The notes beneath the pieces are model-generated. The model did not search any database and had not been told where the DNA came from. It worked only from the letters and a program-made list of their open reading frames with translations. Position numbers and translations under genes: made by a program. This document shows positions 1 through 11,907 of a stretch of 64,000 nucleotides of DNA, one piece after another (the stretch's first letter is position 1; every line of letters begins with the position of its first letter). The DNA is from Pisolithus tinctorius (Eukaryota > Basidiomycota > Agaricomycetes > Boletales > Pisolithaceae): positions 868,001 through 932,000 of the forward strand of contig JANFAH010000017.1 in the NCBI GenBank assembly GCA_024663395.1. Direction: 5' to 3'.

Positions 1-2060
1 TTGAAGACCCGGGCTTGTACACCAGCTTGTAGTTGAAGCGAGAGAGGTACTGGGCCCAGCGTGCCTGGCGACGGTCCAGGTTTTGCGCCTTCATGAAATA
101 CTGGAGATTTGCATGATCTGTCCAGATCTCAAACTGATAAGGGGTGGCCTCGAGGTAGTGTCGCCACATTTCCAGGGCACGAATTATGGCCAACATCTCC
201 TTGTCAAAGACCTGATAATTTCGTTCGGGAGGGGACATGGAATGGGAGTAGAAGGCGACAGGTCGCCAGAGGTCATCTTCACATTTCACAGAGAGGACAG
301 CACCAGTGGCAAAGTCAGAAGCATCGGTCTCTAGACGAAACTCTCTGTCCTGATCTGGGAATGCAAGGACAGGGGCGGTGGTAAAAGCGAGTTTCAAAGC
401 GTCGAAGGCTTGCTGTTCTCGGGGTCCCCAGGTCCAAAGTTGATCCTTTTTTGTGAGGTCATTGAGTGGACGAGCGATTTGTGCAAAGTCCTTGATGAAG
501 CGACGATAGAAGTTCGCTAGCCCCAAGAAAGCTCGTACCGAGCGGACCTTCGTAGGAACCGGCCACTCGGTTATGGCCTTGACCTTACTTTCATCCATAC
601 TGACTCCTTCAGTTCCAACCACCATGCCCAAGAACTCTACCCACTTCTGTTTGAAGAAGCATTTCTCCGGTTTGACGAAGAGGTCGTTTTCTTCCAACCT
701 CCTTAGTACCTCCAGGACTATTCTGTCATGCTCCTTTTCGTCGTCTGTTTTCGTGAAGATCATCAGGTCGTCGATATAGACTACGAGGACATCCTCCATA
801 TCACCGAAGATGTCGTTCATCATATTCTGGAAGGTAGACGGCAAGTTGCAGAGGCCGAAGTACATGACCAGTGGTTCGTAGGCCCCCTTATGGGTGACGA
901 AGGCAGCCTTCCACTCATCTCCTTCCTTGACACGAACGTTGTTGTATCCCCATCAGAGATCCATCTTGGTGAAGAGCTTACAGCCCTTGAGCTTGTCAAC
1001 GAGCTGAGAAATGAGGGGGAGAGGGTAGGCATTCTTGACCGTATGTTCATTAAGATAGCAGTAGTCCTGTACCATACGCTTCTTCCCATCTTTCTTTGGA
1101 ACGAAGAACACGGGGGATGTCTGAGGGGATTTCGAGGGTCGGATGTATCCTTTTCGTAACTGATCCTCAAGGAAATCCGACACCTCCTTTTGTTCCTCGA
1201 CAGAGAGTGGAATGAGACGACCACGTTTGGGAGTGAAGGTTTCTTTAAGATCGATGGCGTGATCCCAGGGTTTACGAAGTGGCATCCTTTCCGATTCTTC
1301 CTTCGAGAACACCTTCAGGTACTGATGATACTCCTTCGGAACGAGCTCCTCAGTAGTCCCGGTTCGAACCCTGGTGGAGCGGAGCTTCGGATAGAGGTAC
1401 TGCATGTCCTGTGCCTCTCGCTCCTCTGCCATTCTTTCTGCTCTTGTCCTTGGGGCCAGATCATGACACTCGCGGGGACATCGGGACAACTTCACCTGCT
1501 TGGTTTCCCAACACACCTCTGGATTGTGTTTTCGTAGCCAAGTGTAGCTGAGTATGAGGGGGTGCGTGCCGAGCGTGGTGACCTGAGCCCAGACAGACTC
1601 TCGGTGGCCCTGATAGTTCATAACGAGAGAGGCGATGTGGGTGATATTGCCTGCCACGTTAGGGGTTCCATCGACATTAAGGACAGCGACGGGGCGACCA
1701 AGCTTGATCAGGGGAACATCGTTTTTATCAGCCCATTCCTTGTCCAAGAAGGTGTCGTTGGCTCCTGAATCCACCAATGCTTTTACACTCCATTTCTTTT
1801 CTCGTCCTTCCAACACTACTTCCAACTCCAACTCTGCCTTCGGATCTGCTGTTCTTATTTTCGGGGTTTCTTTTGTTCTCTGGATAGGCGTGTTTTTATT
1901 TTTATCGCAAGAGGAATTAAGCACTGGTAGTTTTACATCCGTGGCCGTGCCCACTGGGGTCGCCTCTTCAGATGGTACAGTAGTCTCCGAGTTAAATATA
2001 TCCTGCTCGGTAGAGAAATCATCAATGCCTAAGACAGAAAACTTATTATAAACGTAGCCA
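1..2060 (-). pseudogene. pol: Pol (protease-RT-RNase H) with one TGA stop, truncated by window edge
   Basis: The frame from about 2060 downwards holds an aspartic protease active site ([13 protein letters not shown], around 1770), then RT from about 1250. RT palm motifs include the YIDD box near 770, and an RNase H segment with an Asp-rich start (ETDASDFATG) near 330. The frame is interrupted once, at 953-955, by TGA exactly where related elements read Arg (MDL-[R]-WGYNN), a CGA-to-TGA change. Everything downstream of the stop remains open to position 1. Integrase and the 3' LTR lie outside the window. A genuine recoded stop is possible but less likely than a mutation, since this is not the gag-pol boundary. 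Confidence 0.8.
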
Positions 2061-2076
2061 GTGGAGACCCGATCCT

Positions 2077-3135
2077 CTACTGGCCGAACCCTTTTCCCTG
2101 GCTCTTCATCTCGTTGATTTGCTTGTCATAGAAGAAAGCCTGCATTTCTTCGAACGACATCTGGCGGAGGGCAGACTCCTGTGCGTCTTGGGTCACTTCT
2201 CGTATGCTGGGCTTAGCAGGCCCCTTTCCCTTGGCACGGGGGCAATCACGTTTGTAGTGATTCCCTTGGCAGTCGAAACACTTGATGTGGGAGGGAACAG
2301 GACGAGGAGGAAAGCGAGCAGCGCCAATTTCCATAGGCGCGCCATGGCCGGGTTGAGTACCAGTAGGAGTAAAGCGAGGGGAGTATGAGGGGCGGTTATA
2401 GGATGAATGGGGAGCGGGTTCGTCGGGGTAGTGATTATAGAGTAACTTGAAACGGTCCCTAGCAAGGGCAGCTTCTCGAAAGGCGACAGTCATCTGGAGG
2501 TAGTTACCCTGGGTATATCCCCTCCTTAGGGCCTCCTTTACGATGGTGGGATGGACAGCATTTTCCAACAGGAAGCCAGCGGTTTCATCAGTTACCCGCC
2601 CTTGTACCTTCAGAGACTCGAACTTTGCATAAAACTCTTCGTAGCGAGAGTTCCCTTGGCGCATAGTGCGCATCTGAGCTTTGGCCCATTCCATGTCTGT
2701 TTGAGGGGCAAAGAACCTGTTGATATCTTCTATCATTTCGGCCGTGTCAGGCCATACTCCAGTGACGATTGCGAGCGAAAACTTGGCCTGAGCGAATCTT
2801 CCAGCTACAGGGCCTGTCATACGGGACCATACCGCAGTACACTTATCTTGGGCAGTGGGCAAGGCGGTCCTATTCTGTGCGACCCACACCTTCATCTTCA
2901 CCCACCATTCTGAAAACTTGGCACGATCACTGGCATACTGACCCGGGTCGGCCATCACCTCTATCCTTCTTTGAATAACATCTGCGGGGAGGGCATTCCA
3001 CTGATTACGCTGGCCCTCGATGGCTGTGATTGTTCCTTGAGCGTCCCTTAGCTCGTTGCTTAACCTGTAATTTTCGTCTCGAAGAGCGTCGAGAGTGTCG
3101 CGGAGGTCAGTGAGCTGGTCCTGGATGCCTTCCAT
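2077..3135 (-). CDS. gag: Gag polyprotein of Ty3/gypsy element (352 aa)
   Basis: The 352-residue frame starts with a short coiled-coil-like segment ([19 protein letters not shown]) followed by a retrotransposon-gag capsid domain and a proline-rich linker. Near residue 288 there is one zinc knuckle, [13 protein letters not shown], spaced C-x2-C-x3-H-x4-C, one residue shorter between the second Cys and the His than the usual CCHC knuckle. Gag packages the element RNA and forms the virus-like particle in the cytoplasm. It lies upstream of pol, separated by a stop and about 120 bases, so pol needs recoding or a separate start. The frame is intact in this copy. Confidence 0.85.
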   Translation of the reverse strand: MEGIQDQLTDLRDTLDALRDENYRLSNELRDAQGTITAIEGQRNQWNALPADVIQRRIEVMADPGQYASDRAKFSEWWVKMKVWVAQNRTALPTAQDKCTAVWSRMTGPVAGRFAQAKFSLAIVTGVWPDTAEMIEDINRFFAPQTDMEWAKAQMRTMRQGNSRYEEFYAKFESLKVQGRVTDETAGFLLENAVHPTIVKEALRRGYTQGNYLQMTVAFREAALARDRFKLLYNHYPDEPAPHSSYNRPSYSPRFTPTGTQPGHGAPMEIGAARFPPRPVPSHIKCFDCQGNHYKRDCPRAKGKGPAKPSIREVTQDAQESALRQMSFEEMQAFFYDKQINEMKSQGKGFGQ

Positions 3136-3990
3136 AGCGATCTGGACGTCTTAGGGTATGGCAGGGACGGAGGTTGTAGCGGGGTTGCTGTGGTTCAGCG
3201 GGGAGTGAGCAAGGGAAGACGGACTCGATGGAGAAAAGGTAAGAGGGGGGTGGCGGAAGGGAATAAAGGTTGTGGTCGAAGAGCAGAGTGAGCGAATGAC
3301 GCTCAGGGATATATGGAACGAAGAGGTTGGGGTTGGGTTCTGAGGCTGGGGGACTTGGCGAGTACACCCACGAGCCTTCGCAGAGGAAGCGAGGAATGGT
3401 GACGACGGTGCAAGGGTACAACGATGAGAAGCTAGTTCAAGTGTGATGAGACCTAAACAACAGGGTTTGTTGTAGGCTCGCACCAAGAACCAACAGAAAA
3501 GAAGAAAGAGAGAGCAAAGGAGACGGTTTAGAAGCAGGCGACTTTAGGACTCGAAGACCCAAATGAACTAGCTTAGAGCTAGTTGGGTGATTGAGGAATG
3601 GTACTTATACTATGGTACACGAGGCAACGGCGAGGCATACATGAGGTCCGTGACACCATAGTGATGTCATGATGATATCACAGTGGAGCGGAACGCACCA
3701 GAAGGAGAAAGCATGGCAAAGGCGAGGCGAGGCCCAGACCAGAGTGCGGACCGAGATCAAGAGATAAGATAAGACGAAAAGATTAGATAAGAGAAAAAGG
3801 AAAAGAGAAGAAAAGAAAAGAGTACGTATCGTAACAAGGCATGCACAGCTTCTTGCTCTTTACATGCAAGCAGACCCTACCCTTCACAACTCCTCCCTGC
3901 ATTACATCCTACCCTGAGTCTGCAGTTAAACATGCCAGTAAGTTCACATCCTCCTCCTGATCCCCAGGCTATGGCATTTGCTATGAGTCA
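3136..3990 (-). promoter_or_regulatory. Gypsy 5' LTR and leader region
   Basis: No gene is visible here. On the minus strand a TATA-like box lies near 3603-3612, followed by a pyrimidine-rich leader (CTTTGCTCTCTCTTTCTTC, around 3500-3520) and then gag. TTGGTGCGAGCC around 3478-3489 could be a tRNA primer site, but without the second LTR the LTR-PBS boundary cannot be fixed. The stretch 3760-3830 is purine-rich (GATAAGATAAGAC-type repeats), and about 3890-3990 is featureless. Confidence 0.45.
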
Positions 3991-4102
3991 TTGAACACCT
4001 CCTACCATTCAGGTTTTGCAGCTCATGTCCCAGCAGGATTCTGCTGTTGTTTGGGGTTGGAAACTGCCACCATGCACTTCCCCCATACTCTGCCATTCTA
4101 TA

Positions 4103-4158
4103 TACCTCAACATTCCCCAGTGCACTTCTTGTTTACTCCCTGTGGCATTGGTCACATA
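4103..4158. repeat. Left copy of 56-bp direct repeat flanking a TA element
   Basis: This 56-bp stretch starts and ends with TA and is repeated at 5942-5997 with about four substitutions. The two copies abut the terminal CAGTGG and CCACTG of the fold-back element exactly. A Tc1/mariner-type insertion should duplicate only TA. Confidence 0.75.
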
Positions 4159-5941
4159 CAGTGGCTCATAAAATTGTCCCAATGTTTGCATGTTTTTCAT
4201 TAATCAGGGTATAGTGAGTGAACTATTGTTATTGAGTCCAAGGTGTTGGTGAATGGATCAATGCAGCTGGTCATGGCTCTCTGATGAGCCATATTACATA
4301 ATGTTTGATTAGAAATTGATGACAGAATATGCAAATGAAAATGAGAGCTCATTGGGACAATTATGTAACTTTGTGATATGTATACTGGGGATGTAGTCCT
4401 TGGGAACACATATGAAACATGGTGAGATGCTCACCAATGCTTACATAATGTATCACATGTTCTATTGAATGATTTGTCAACAAACAAACAATGCCAAACA
4501 GTGATTTGGCACCACTAAGCCTCCTTGCTGTAACACAAGTCAAGAAATCACCATTCTGGCTCATCAGGGGCATTCTCTCATGGCAACCTCCACAAATGCT
4601 GGTGTAGACTATAGTATAATCAATAAAATATGCTATCAGCACCATTGGTCTCTTCAGAAACCTAATGGCAGTCATCTCCTGCACTGTTTCCCCACCAATG
4701 CTCCCTGTGTCCTGGCACTAATTTGTACTGTGAGAGCTGATGATGATGTGGAGGTCCAATCTGGCTGGTCCATCTGGGCCATTTTCTCAGAGTAATCCCC
4801 ATAAATATTGGTGCCCACTACAGTAATGTCATCAGGGTATATGTCCAACATGACCACACCCTTAAAAAATCTGCTTTCAGTCATCCCTGTGCTGTTTCCC
4901 CCACCCATACCTAACATGTTCTGCAACTAATCAGTACTGAGAATGCTGAAAAAGCCATGATGGTTAATCTGGCACTGTAAAACATGACCAACAATCCAAT
5001 CACCTCTTATCTGGTGGGTTTCCACCTCAGGGGTGCTGGGTTGAGGGCTAGGGTGGACTAAAACTCTTCACTACAGTCCAGGTGCCCTGGCGGGGATAGT
5101 CCACTGAACTATTAGGAGGGAGATTCCATCATTCCATCTAGCCCTGAGTATTACCTATGGTCTTATATAACCAAATCACCCATTCTCAGTCATCCCCAGT
5201 CAGCTGAGAGCACAGTCTAGCCATGCTTCCCATGCCACCTGAAGTGTGCAGGAATGTTTTGTCTCACCCCAGCATTGAAACTAGTTGCACTGTGGTGAAA
5301 ATGCACTGGTTAAAAGGTGTTTTGTTTGTTCATCATTTCCTGATGTGCAAGATTAATCATCATGACTTTTTTGGCATTCTCAGTACTGATTAGTTGCAGA
5401 ACATGTTAGGTATGGGTGGGGGAAACAGTACAGGGATGACTGAAAGCAGATTTTTAAGGGTTTGGTCATGTTGAACATATACCCTGATGACATTACTGTA
5501 GTGGGCACCAATATTTATGGGGATTACTCTGAGAAAATGGCCCAGATGGACCAGGAGGATGGTTTCATGAGTTGGGGTAGAAGAGGGAGCCTTGATAGTC
5601 CCAATCCATTGTTTGGCATTGTTTGTATGATGACAAATCATCAAATAGACCATATACCATGTAAGCATTAGTAAGCACCTCACAGCATTTTAAACTTTGT
5701 TAAACTCAAAACTATGTAATCAAAACTTTAAGTCACAAAGCTGTCCACATCACATGTTATTTTCAAATGGCTGCTATTCTATCAATTCCTATCCAAAGCA
5801 CTTGATTCATGGACTAATAGAAAGCCAAAGTAAGTACCTTATTTCATACACTCATGGTTTAGGGCTAGGGTTAGGGGTTATTGCATTTAGTCATAACTAA
5901 TGTAAAACATACAAACATGTGGACAGTTTTTTGAGCCACTG
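4159..5941. mobile_element. Degenerate TA-flanked fold-back (Tc1/mariner-like, non-autonomous) element
   Basis: The element begins CAGTGGCTCATAAAATTG after TA (4157-4158) and ends TTTTGAGCCACTG before TA (5942-5943). Its left arm, about 4159-4760, is a diverged relative of the arm of the palindromic element at 50999-52575. A further inverted pair, about 4795-4960 against about 5375-5560, is much better conserved and forms the inner hairpin. I see no transposase. The centre (about 4970-5360) is unique AT-rich sequence. CpG is nearly absent. Confidence 0.7.
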
Positions 5942-5997
5942 TACCTCAACATTCCCCAGTGCACTTGTTGTTTACTCCCTGTGTCATTGGTCATGTA
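5942..5997. repeat. Right copy of 56-bp direct repeat flanking a TA element
   Basis: This matches 4103-4158 with about four substitutions and begins exactly at the TA following CCACTG of the fold-back element. Confidence 0.75.
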
Positions 5998-6049
5998 TAT
6001 AGTTTAGAGAACAATGCTCATCTATCACAGAACATAGCAACAACCAAAG

Positions 6050-6250
6050 ACTAAAGTTTTCAACCCTATTCCTCTCCTCCCAGTAACAGTAGGACAATGT
6101 GAGGCACTCCAAGCACTTATGTATGTGGGTAAATATCACAACAAAGGAAATGCATATCTCCAACAACATCAATGCAAAACAGTGTCTGTTTATTGTATGC
6201 CTATGTTCAATCAATGCTCAAGCAACCCTAAGATCTGAATTACATCTGTC
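6050..6250. repeat. Dispersed repeat, copy 1 (related to 18366-18585)
   Basis: The stretch starting TTCAACCCTATTCCTCTCCTCC and continuing through CTCCAACAACATC and CAATGCTCAAG is recognisably the same sequence as 18366-18585 on the same strand, with indels. No protein family is recognised. The adjoining segment 6385-6480 is in turn related to about 17995-18110, so a larger repeat may have been rearranged. Confidence 0.6.
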
Positions 6251-6381
6251 ATCTAGCAGCTACAGGACAGGTTTTCTCAGCTAATAAGACATGCCTTTTG
6301 TCTGCATAGTTTTTAGTTTCCTCAGTAACTATCAAAAGAGGGCGCCGATCTTGCCAAAGCAGACTCCTGCTGACAGCAGAA

Positions 6382-6723
6382 CTATGATTCTCCATGGTCC
6401 AACTTGAGCAACACCAGCTTCCCAAGTTTGCTGTCCGCTCTCTTCTTGCCTTTATCCTTGTCACCTACACCAAGCCACCACCGCTGAAACCAGAACCAGG
6501 AATGCACGAATTCAGGGACGAGCTCAAGCAGATACAGATCTCGATGACGGCCACATACCAACGTAGTCCCACTCCTCCCGATACTGGACCAATAACCGCT
6601 CCACACGACGGTACCCTGACTTTTTGCGATCCCAAGCCGTCTGCGCACTTCGCGCAATCGGGTAAGATAGGGGGCTCTGATTGTCTTACCTCCGCCCGCT
6701 CCAGCCTTAGCTGCCGTTGTCAT
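6382..6723 (-). CDS. Hypothetical protein, possibly a real small gene
   Basis: A 113-residue frame starts at an ATG in a good context (AAAGATGAC) and opens MTTAAKAGAGGGKT, followed by a basic stretch rich in Arg (LREVRRRLG). The C-terminal tail (KGKKRADSKLGKLVLLKLD) resembles a frame on the minus strand at about 18010-18110, so the sequence exists in two copies, one CpG-rich (here) and one CpG-poor. I do not recognise a family. The overlapping plus-strand frame at 6394-6993 is an alternative. A one- or two-exon gene is plausible but not shown. Confidence 0.25.
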   Translation of the reverse strand: MTTAAKAGAGGGKTIRAPYLTRLREVRRRLGIAKSQGTVVWSGYWSSIGRSGTTLVCGRHRDLYLLELVPEFVHSWFWFQRWWLGVGDKDKGKKRADSKLGKLVLLKLDHGES

Positions 6724-7743
6724 CTTTGGGGGTATGTCGTGGTGCTTGAAATATATGTCATAGATGCAGTAGCAGCTCTACATCACTCACCGTCTTCTTC
6801 CCTATTCCCCTCGCCTGCAGCCTCCCAATTCCCGTCGATCCTCCACTTCGTGCCACGCCGCATAGGTGAGTATACGGTTTTCACATGCTCTCGTTCGAGG
6901 TGCCGCGTTGGTATTGAGTTCGAGTTCACATTTGTGCTATTACATGACTTAGAAGTGGTTGATTCCGAGTCTGAGTCTGCGATGGAATCGTGATGTCAGC
7001 CACTTCAAGTTCCTGTTGTTCGTCATCCTCGGTGTCGTAGGACGAGGCTCGAAGAAGCTGTTGCAGTGGGAAAGACGGTGAAGATGTATCGGGATGGGTA
7101 TATGCGTAGCTGCCGGTATGATAGGGAATCTGTCTCGTGTAGTCCTGTCGCAGTCAGGTTCGGGTGTTAGAATGTTGCTTCTGTGTACAAGCGGGATCGT
7201 TATCTCGTCTAATCCCGCCGTAGTCGGTTTGGAAGGCTCTGGTGATGGGGTCTTGCTTCTGTGATGGGTAGGGTGTCATCGAGAGGTCCTGCTGTAGTAA
7301 CTCCAGAACTTGGGGTATTCCTTCTGTGTGTCGACGGGGGCTCGTCGGAAGTGGTGGGGAAAGTGGTTTGTAGGGAAGCAAAAGACGAAGCACGAATAAA
7401 GTGTGACATACCTGGCGCCGCGAGGCATGCAATACTTCCATCAACGGTGCTGATCATATCCTGGCTCCCATAATCCTTGAGATTGGTGTCCGCAACGACG
7501 CGAATGCGTGGAGTCTGGGTCAGAACCTGGGGTGTCGAAGGTGGTTTGGTCGATTGGGTACAGGTATCGAAGTCGGGTTTGGTGTGCATATGCGTAGGGA
7601 ACCTCGACATCCTCGACGGCGGACTGCCTGCGCGAGTCCGTGGAGGCCTTCGCTGTGGATGGGGGTCGTAGGAGAGACGACCCGTTGGTCGTGCCTCGAA
7701 GTTGCCACGGGTGCTGGACTAAGTACTGTAGGGTATTTGGTTA

Positions 7744-9480
7744 GTGTACGATCGCGTCGTAAAAGACCCCACCCTGCATGGACGTGGACCCGTGGACTGT
7801 CCGCGGATGCAAGCCCGCAGCGAGACCCTTTGGAGCGGGTCAGACTCCGTGTCGTCCTCAGAGAGCTCCGGGAGCTGCGATTCCGCCGACTCTCTGACTG
7901 TCCCTGTCGTCCTCGGAGCCATCGGAAGGCTTCACGTTGTTCGCTCTCCGGCGCGAGATTCCATTCCAGCTCAGTCCGTGGAGAGCCACACTCCTCGACA
8001 ACATCCGAGAGGAGTTTGCCTGGTTGGACTGCGTTCCAAGAGATATCAGCAGTAGAAAGGAAACGACAGGACGCGACACTCAAGCTCATCTCGACGAGGG
8101 CGGACTACGTTAAAGATCGGCGACTTATTGTGCAGTAGATTCTACCTCACTCGTCGACTTTGACACTGAAAGCTCTGCTACTCGAGTCTGATGGGTACGC
8201 TTGGAGAAGATTTGACTTCGGTCATGTTTCCCAATATCGAAGATATCCTTCTTACGAACACGGTGCGTTCTCTTAAATATGACTAGCTCTCAGCTCAACC
8301 CCACACCTTCTAGGCACTCCTGTCTACCCTGGAAGAGCGACAGCGTGAATTCAGACTCTGCGTAGACCACGGAGGAAACCTGTTTAGAAACACGCACGCG
8401 TCAATGCGAGTGTATCTGGTTCGTGGTGCTGCAAGATGACAGGGCGCGCGCATTGACTATGTGATCACAAGAAGCTCCTGCATCGATCAAGCCAATGCTG
8501 GGAAAGGGTTGCAATCGCTCAGGAATACCAATCAAGAGTTGGCCGATCAACTACAGGTATGGTCATTTATTTCTTGCTAGTTTGCCTGTCCCTAACCGCT
8601 AGTCGTTCCTAGTACCTCTGGGAGGACCCTCGGCCAGGAATCTCGACTTATCTAGTTACCTTCTGGTACCAAGTACGTCTATTTACCTTCCCGTGGACAA
8701 ACGATTTGCTGACGATGGCTGATTCATAGTGCAGTGTCTAACTCGGTATGATCTGCTCATCCGACAAGTTCTGCAATGTTCCGACCCACCTGCACCAACG
8801 CCCGACCTGTCTTCAGCACTGCAATTGACGTCGTCTCTTCCACAGCACATGCGGAACGGGTGTCAATAGGGCACAGGCTAGCGTACGCGGAGCATATATT
8901 GGAAGAGGTGAATGAGACGATACGAGATCGGGAGAGCCGGGCGAGAGTTGGTGAGGTGAGCAACCAGCTAAGGATAGGCAAGGAGCAATAAGCGTCGTGC
9001 TTTCTTGTTCTTTTAGTTTCATCTCAGACGACATTAGATATCGCTGACATCTCCCCAGTATTTTTTCCCTGTTCAGTCGTCTTGAGCTTCCGCTTCCGAT
9101 TCACCATCTTGCTCCCTGAAAACTCCTCAGAGAAGGCACACCGACGAAAGCAAATTGCGAGTGTATGCTACGCGTACTATGGAGCGATATTCTCTTACTA
9201 CTCAATGAGAGTGGCGGTGGAGGGTTATACAGTGTGGCAAGTCCACCATTTCATAACCACCCCATTTGTCTGACATGGCCCCTAGCCTCTCCCCGTTCAC
9301 GAACTCGAAATCCATCCATCACGCAACCACACGCTCTAACGACGCTCACATCCGCATTTGCCGTGCTTATCCACGGTGCAGAGATATCCTGGTACTAGTG
9401 CTTCGAACGTCAGCGAAGCGCGTGCATGGACAGAAGCAATTGCACAGGCGGTTGCGAAGGCAAGGGGAGGGTATCGTGGT
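7744..9480 (+). pseudogene. Decayed RhoGEF (DH-PH) gene
   Basis: Several frames on the plus strand together spell a Dbl-homology domain in order. A start resembling ERKRQDATLKLISTRADYV lies at about 8060-8120. MFPNIEDILLTNT follows at about 8220-8262, then ALLSTLEERQREF after a 51-bp intron (8263-8313), then CLTRYDLLIRQVL at about 8737-8775, and AEHILEEVNETIRDRE at about 8889-8936. A PH-like segment follows (LRVLWSDILLLLNES near 9167-9210, ARAWTEAIAQAVAKA near 9420-9465). RhoGEFs of the Rom2/Tus1 type activate Rho1 at the plasma membrane. Here a TAG near 8138, a TGA near 8438 and frame changes around 8800-8830 break the reading frame, so this is a pseudogene. A serine-rich frame at 7744-7910 may be the N-terminal tail. 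CpG content is normal. Confidence 0.7.
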
Positions 9481-9939
9481 GGTTGTCGGTGATTCGAGGT
9501 GAGTTCGGACCTGCCATTGTTGGTGTGGGGGATGGGGCACATTCCAGGTGTGTGGACATGTCGAGCGAGTGGGGATGTTAGCAATGTGAGCATCAGGCTG
9601 ACCGCTGGTAGTCGATCTGCTCAGACTGGATAATATTGGGGTTTAAGGGGACATACAAACTTGCCATGGATCAGACTATTATCTCATCGGCGCTTTTTGG
9701 ACAGACTGGTCTCCGTATTTGGTTTTCGTTCCACTTACTAGCTCATAATAGGGTAGACGATCGTGACAGGACTGGCCACTAAGGACAGTTCCATACTGAC
9801 CTATTGTATATTTCGAGCTTCTAGTGTTTCGGTGTAATAGTCTGAGTATATACATCCGTCGCCGTACGATGGCTAAGACTCTTTCGAAAGTATCCTTCCA
9901 TGAGGTATAAGGCACGGGTCAACACCGCATCCACTGGAT

Positions 9940-10900
9940 GCGGTTGTACCACGGCAACGGCGTATTGCACTTACGTGCGACAGCAAGCTTCCTTTACATC
10001 TACACCTTCACCATCCAATGCCTAAACAACACCCCGCCGCTCGCGAATGAGTTGGATGAGCGTGGCCATACCGATCAGAATGCCCGTGTCAGGTCCCTAT
10101 CCAGGCGCGAGTCATGTATGTGCAAAGTCTATCAAGGAGAGTGCGAACAGGCGAGAGTCATCCTCCTCAGCCTCGTCTTCGTCATCGTTTTTCTTCAAAG
10201 CACTCGATGACAGTACTTCGGTGCGACAACGCCATCCAGAGGGACATGTTCGTCTAGTTCGACGGTGATCTTATCCGCATCTTCATCTTCTTCGTACAAG
10301 GGCACTTCCTCCTTCCGACCCAAGCCAAATTCCACAGAAGCGGTAGGTTTGTCTTTCAATGCAGAGACGCCTTCTGGTGCCCACACAGCCGTTTCTGCAC
10401 GTGCCCAGTTACCTTCATGTATGATAAAGTCGCTCCCGCCTATGATGCGCACTTCTGCTTCGGCCAGTGCCCATCCGGAGGTGGTCGAGTGCCTCGAGCA
10501 GGCGTGCGAGCAGAACGAACAGGGAATGTGGAGGTAGGCTTCATTGGATATTATCGGGTGTGATCATGACATCGCACGGAATCCATATGCGAGATTGTCG
10601 AGGACGATCGTGGTCGTTGTTCCGTTGGCTGGTGCCGGCATCAGTTCCGATAAGCAGTGTACGAGGTGGTTTCCAGGCGACAGCAACCCCTAGAGTTTCA
10701 GGATCCAAGGCAGTAAACGATTTCAATCATGATGCAGCCATGGTTGCGACATCAATGTCTGGCGATACGCCATCACGAACAAGGCTAATAAAATGCCCAG
10801 TTCTCTAGGGAGAGCTGGTTTGAGAAGCAACGAGCCATCCTCGGCTGATTGTACGCCTGTCTGTCCACCGACCCGTGAGGAGTAGGAGCGCTGGGATTAG
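9940..10900 (-). pseudogene. Decayed inositol polyphosphate kinase (IPK/IPMK family)
   Basis: Minus-strand fragments appear in the order of the family. An N-terminal piece (TGVQSAEDGSLLLKPALPREL) lies at about 10805-10870, then IVLDNLAYGF near 10580-10610, ARLLEALDHLR near 10480-10515, and EVRIIGGSDFIIHEGNWARA near 10395-10455. The C-terminal signature SLIDFAHT...GPDTGILIGM follows at about 10060-10130. Such enzymes phosphorylate inositol phosphates in nucleus or cytosol. Here the inositol-binding PxxxDxKxG segment expected after the LDNLAYGF piece is missing, frames change several times and TGA/TAG stops follow DFAHT. It is therefore a pseudogene with an internal deletion. It lies tail-to-tail with the RhoGEF relic. 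Confidence 0.65.
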
Positions 10901-11907
10901 AAGGGTATGGAGTCAATAGGAAGTGATACATGGCGAGAATGATCTTGTCGCCGATCGTACCGCATCTGCTGACATCGTCAGTGGAGAGAACGCAATCAGA
11001 TAGCAAGACCCCCTCAAGAAGGCCAAATGACACTCATTACCAAAATCGTAGAACAACCGCAGTTGATATTTGCGGTCTGAGATTTTTACAGCAGCAAACC
11101 CCGTTCATACCACAACAACAGTACTGCTATCCTTAGTTGGGTTTATTCATTACGGCGTAGCATGGGACTGAGTGGATGCCGAGAACAGATGTGGTGAATG
11201 CCCGTCGCATGGACAGTTCATGTGACTGTTAAAATCGCATTTCTTGTTATGCCGAGGTTGATACAAAGGAGCAGAAGGTACCTCGGCTAAGCTCAGAGGA
11301 TGATTGAGACGGTTGCACGATGAATGAAGATGAGGAACTGGGGAGAGAGTAGCACTGGCGACCGAAGAAAACAAATTAAAGAAAGGAGCTATGGAGACAT
11401 CGCGGGCAAGCACAACAGATAACTGGTGGGTGATGTTCTAGGGGGCTCCCAGAGGTTTCTGCAAGCCGAGGTCATGAGTTGGCAGAGCATTAGTCTTCTG
11501 ATCACTGGCCGTGGAACGCAGAGGCAGTAGGGACGTGCAAAGATGGCTGCTTCGTTGGGAATGGTGATGTCTTCAGCCTCACTCGCGTAGCAACAAGGTC
11601 GTGATCCCGCAGACCACCCACTATGTGATACTTCTCAGCAAGCAGGCACGAAGTAGCGATACTGACCACACAAATTCGGTGCTGCATCGTCAGGTCAGTT
11701 CCTGCTCCACGATACAAGTTTGCATGATACTCACAGTACATACATCTCATGCGCATCAAGTGGTGGGTGCTACCACGTGTCTGCTGTGCCAGTTGGCGCT
11801 CACGAGCGTGCCCACAGCATTCCCTCAGCTTCGTCTTTCCCTCACTCGCAACGTCAATTCAAACGCAACAAACCTTTACACGGAATATACAACCAATCGT
11901 TACATCA
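10900..11907. other. Intergenic region upstream of the NLR gene
   Basis: No protein family is recognised. A minus-strand frame of 87 residues at 11150-11413 has no visible motif. The stretch 11470-11506 resembles the 5' half of a tRNA but lacks a matching 3' half. The last 100 bases before the NLR start are pyrimidine-rich and A-rich in the way of fungal 5' leaders, with no clear TATA box. Confidence 0.4.

Larger units (their letters stand above)
1..3890 (-). mobile_element. Ty3/gypsy LTR retrotransposon, 3' part missing at window edge
   Basis: The minus strand carries gag (3135-2077) and then a pol frame with protease, reverse transcriptase and the start of RNase H, which runs off the left edge. 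The order protease-RT-RNase H is that of Ty3/gypsy. The 5' LTR must lie within about 3470-3890, because a TATA-like TATAAGTACC (minus, around 3603-3612) sits there and a TGTGAAGGG start is seen near 3885. Only one LTR is in the window, so its ends are uncertain. CpG is frequent and only one in-frame stop was found, so this looks like a young copy. Confidence 0.85.

Noticed and set aside
1357..1380. GGTTCGAACCC, a tRNA B-box-like word
   Set aside because: Lies within the intact gypsy pol reading frame with no cloverleaf around it.
3478..3489. Primer-binding site for the first gypsy element
   Set aside because: TTGGTGCGAGCC is tempting, but only one LTR is in the window, so the LTR end cannot be placed.
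5858..5880. TTAGGG-like words (GGGCTAGGGTTAGGGG)
   Set aside because: Only about two imperfect units, too short for an interstitial telomere.
11470..11506. tRNA-like 5' half (GAGTTGGCAGAGCATTAG, CTTCTGA loop)
   Set aside because: Anticodon stem does not close and no proper T-arm follows; at best a tRNA fossil.
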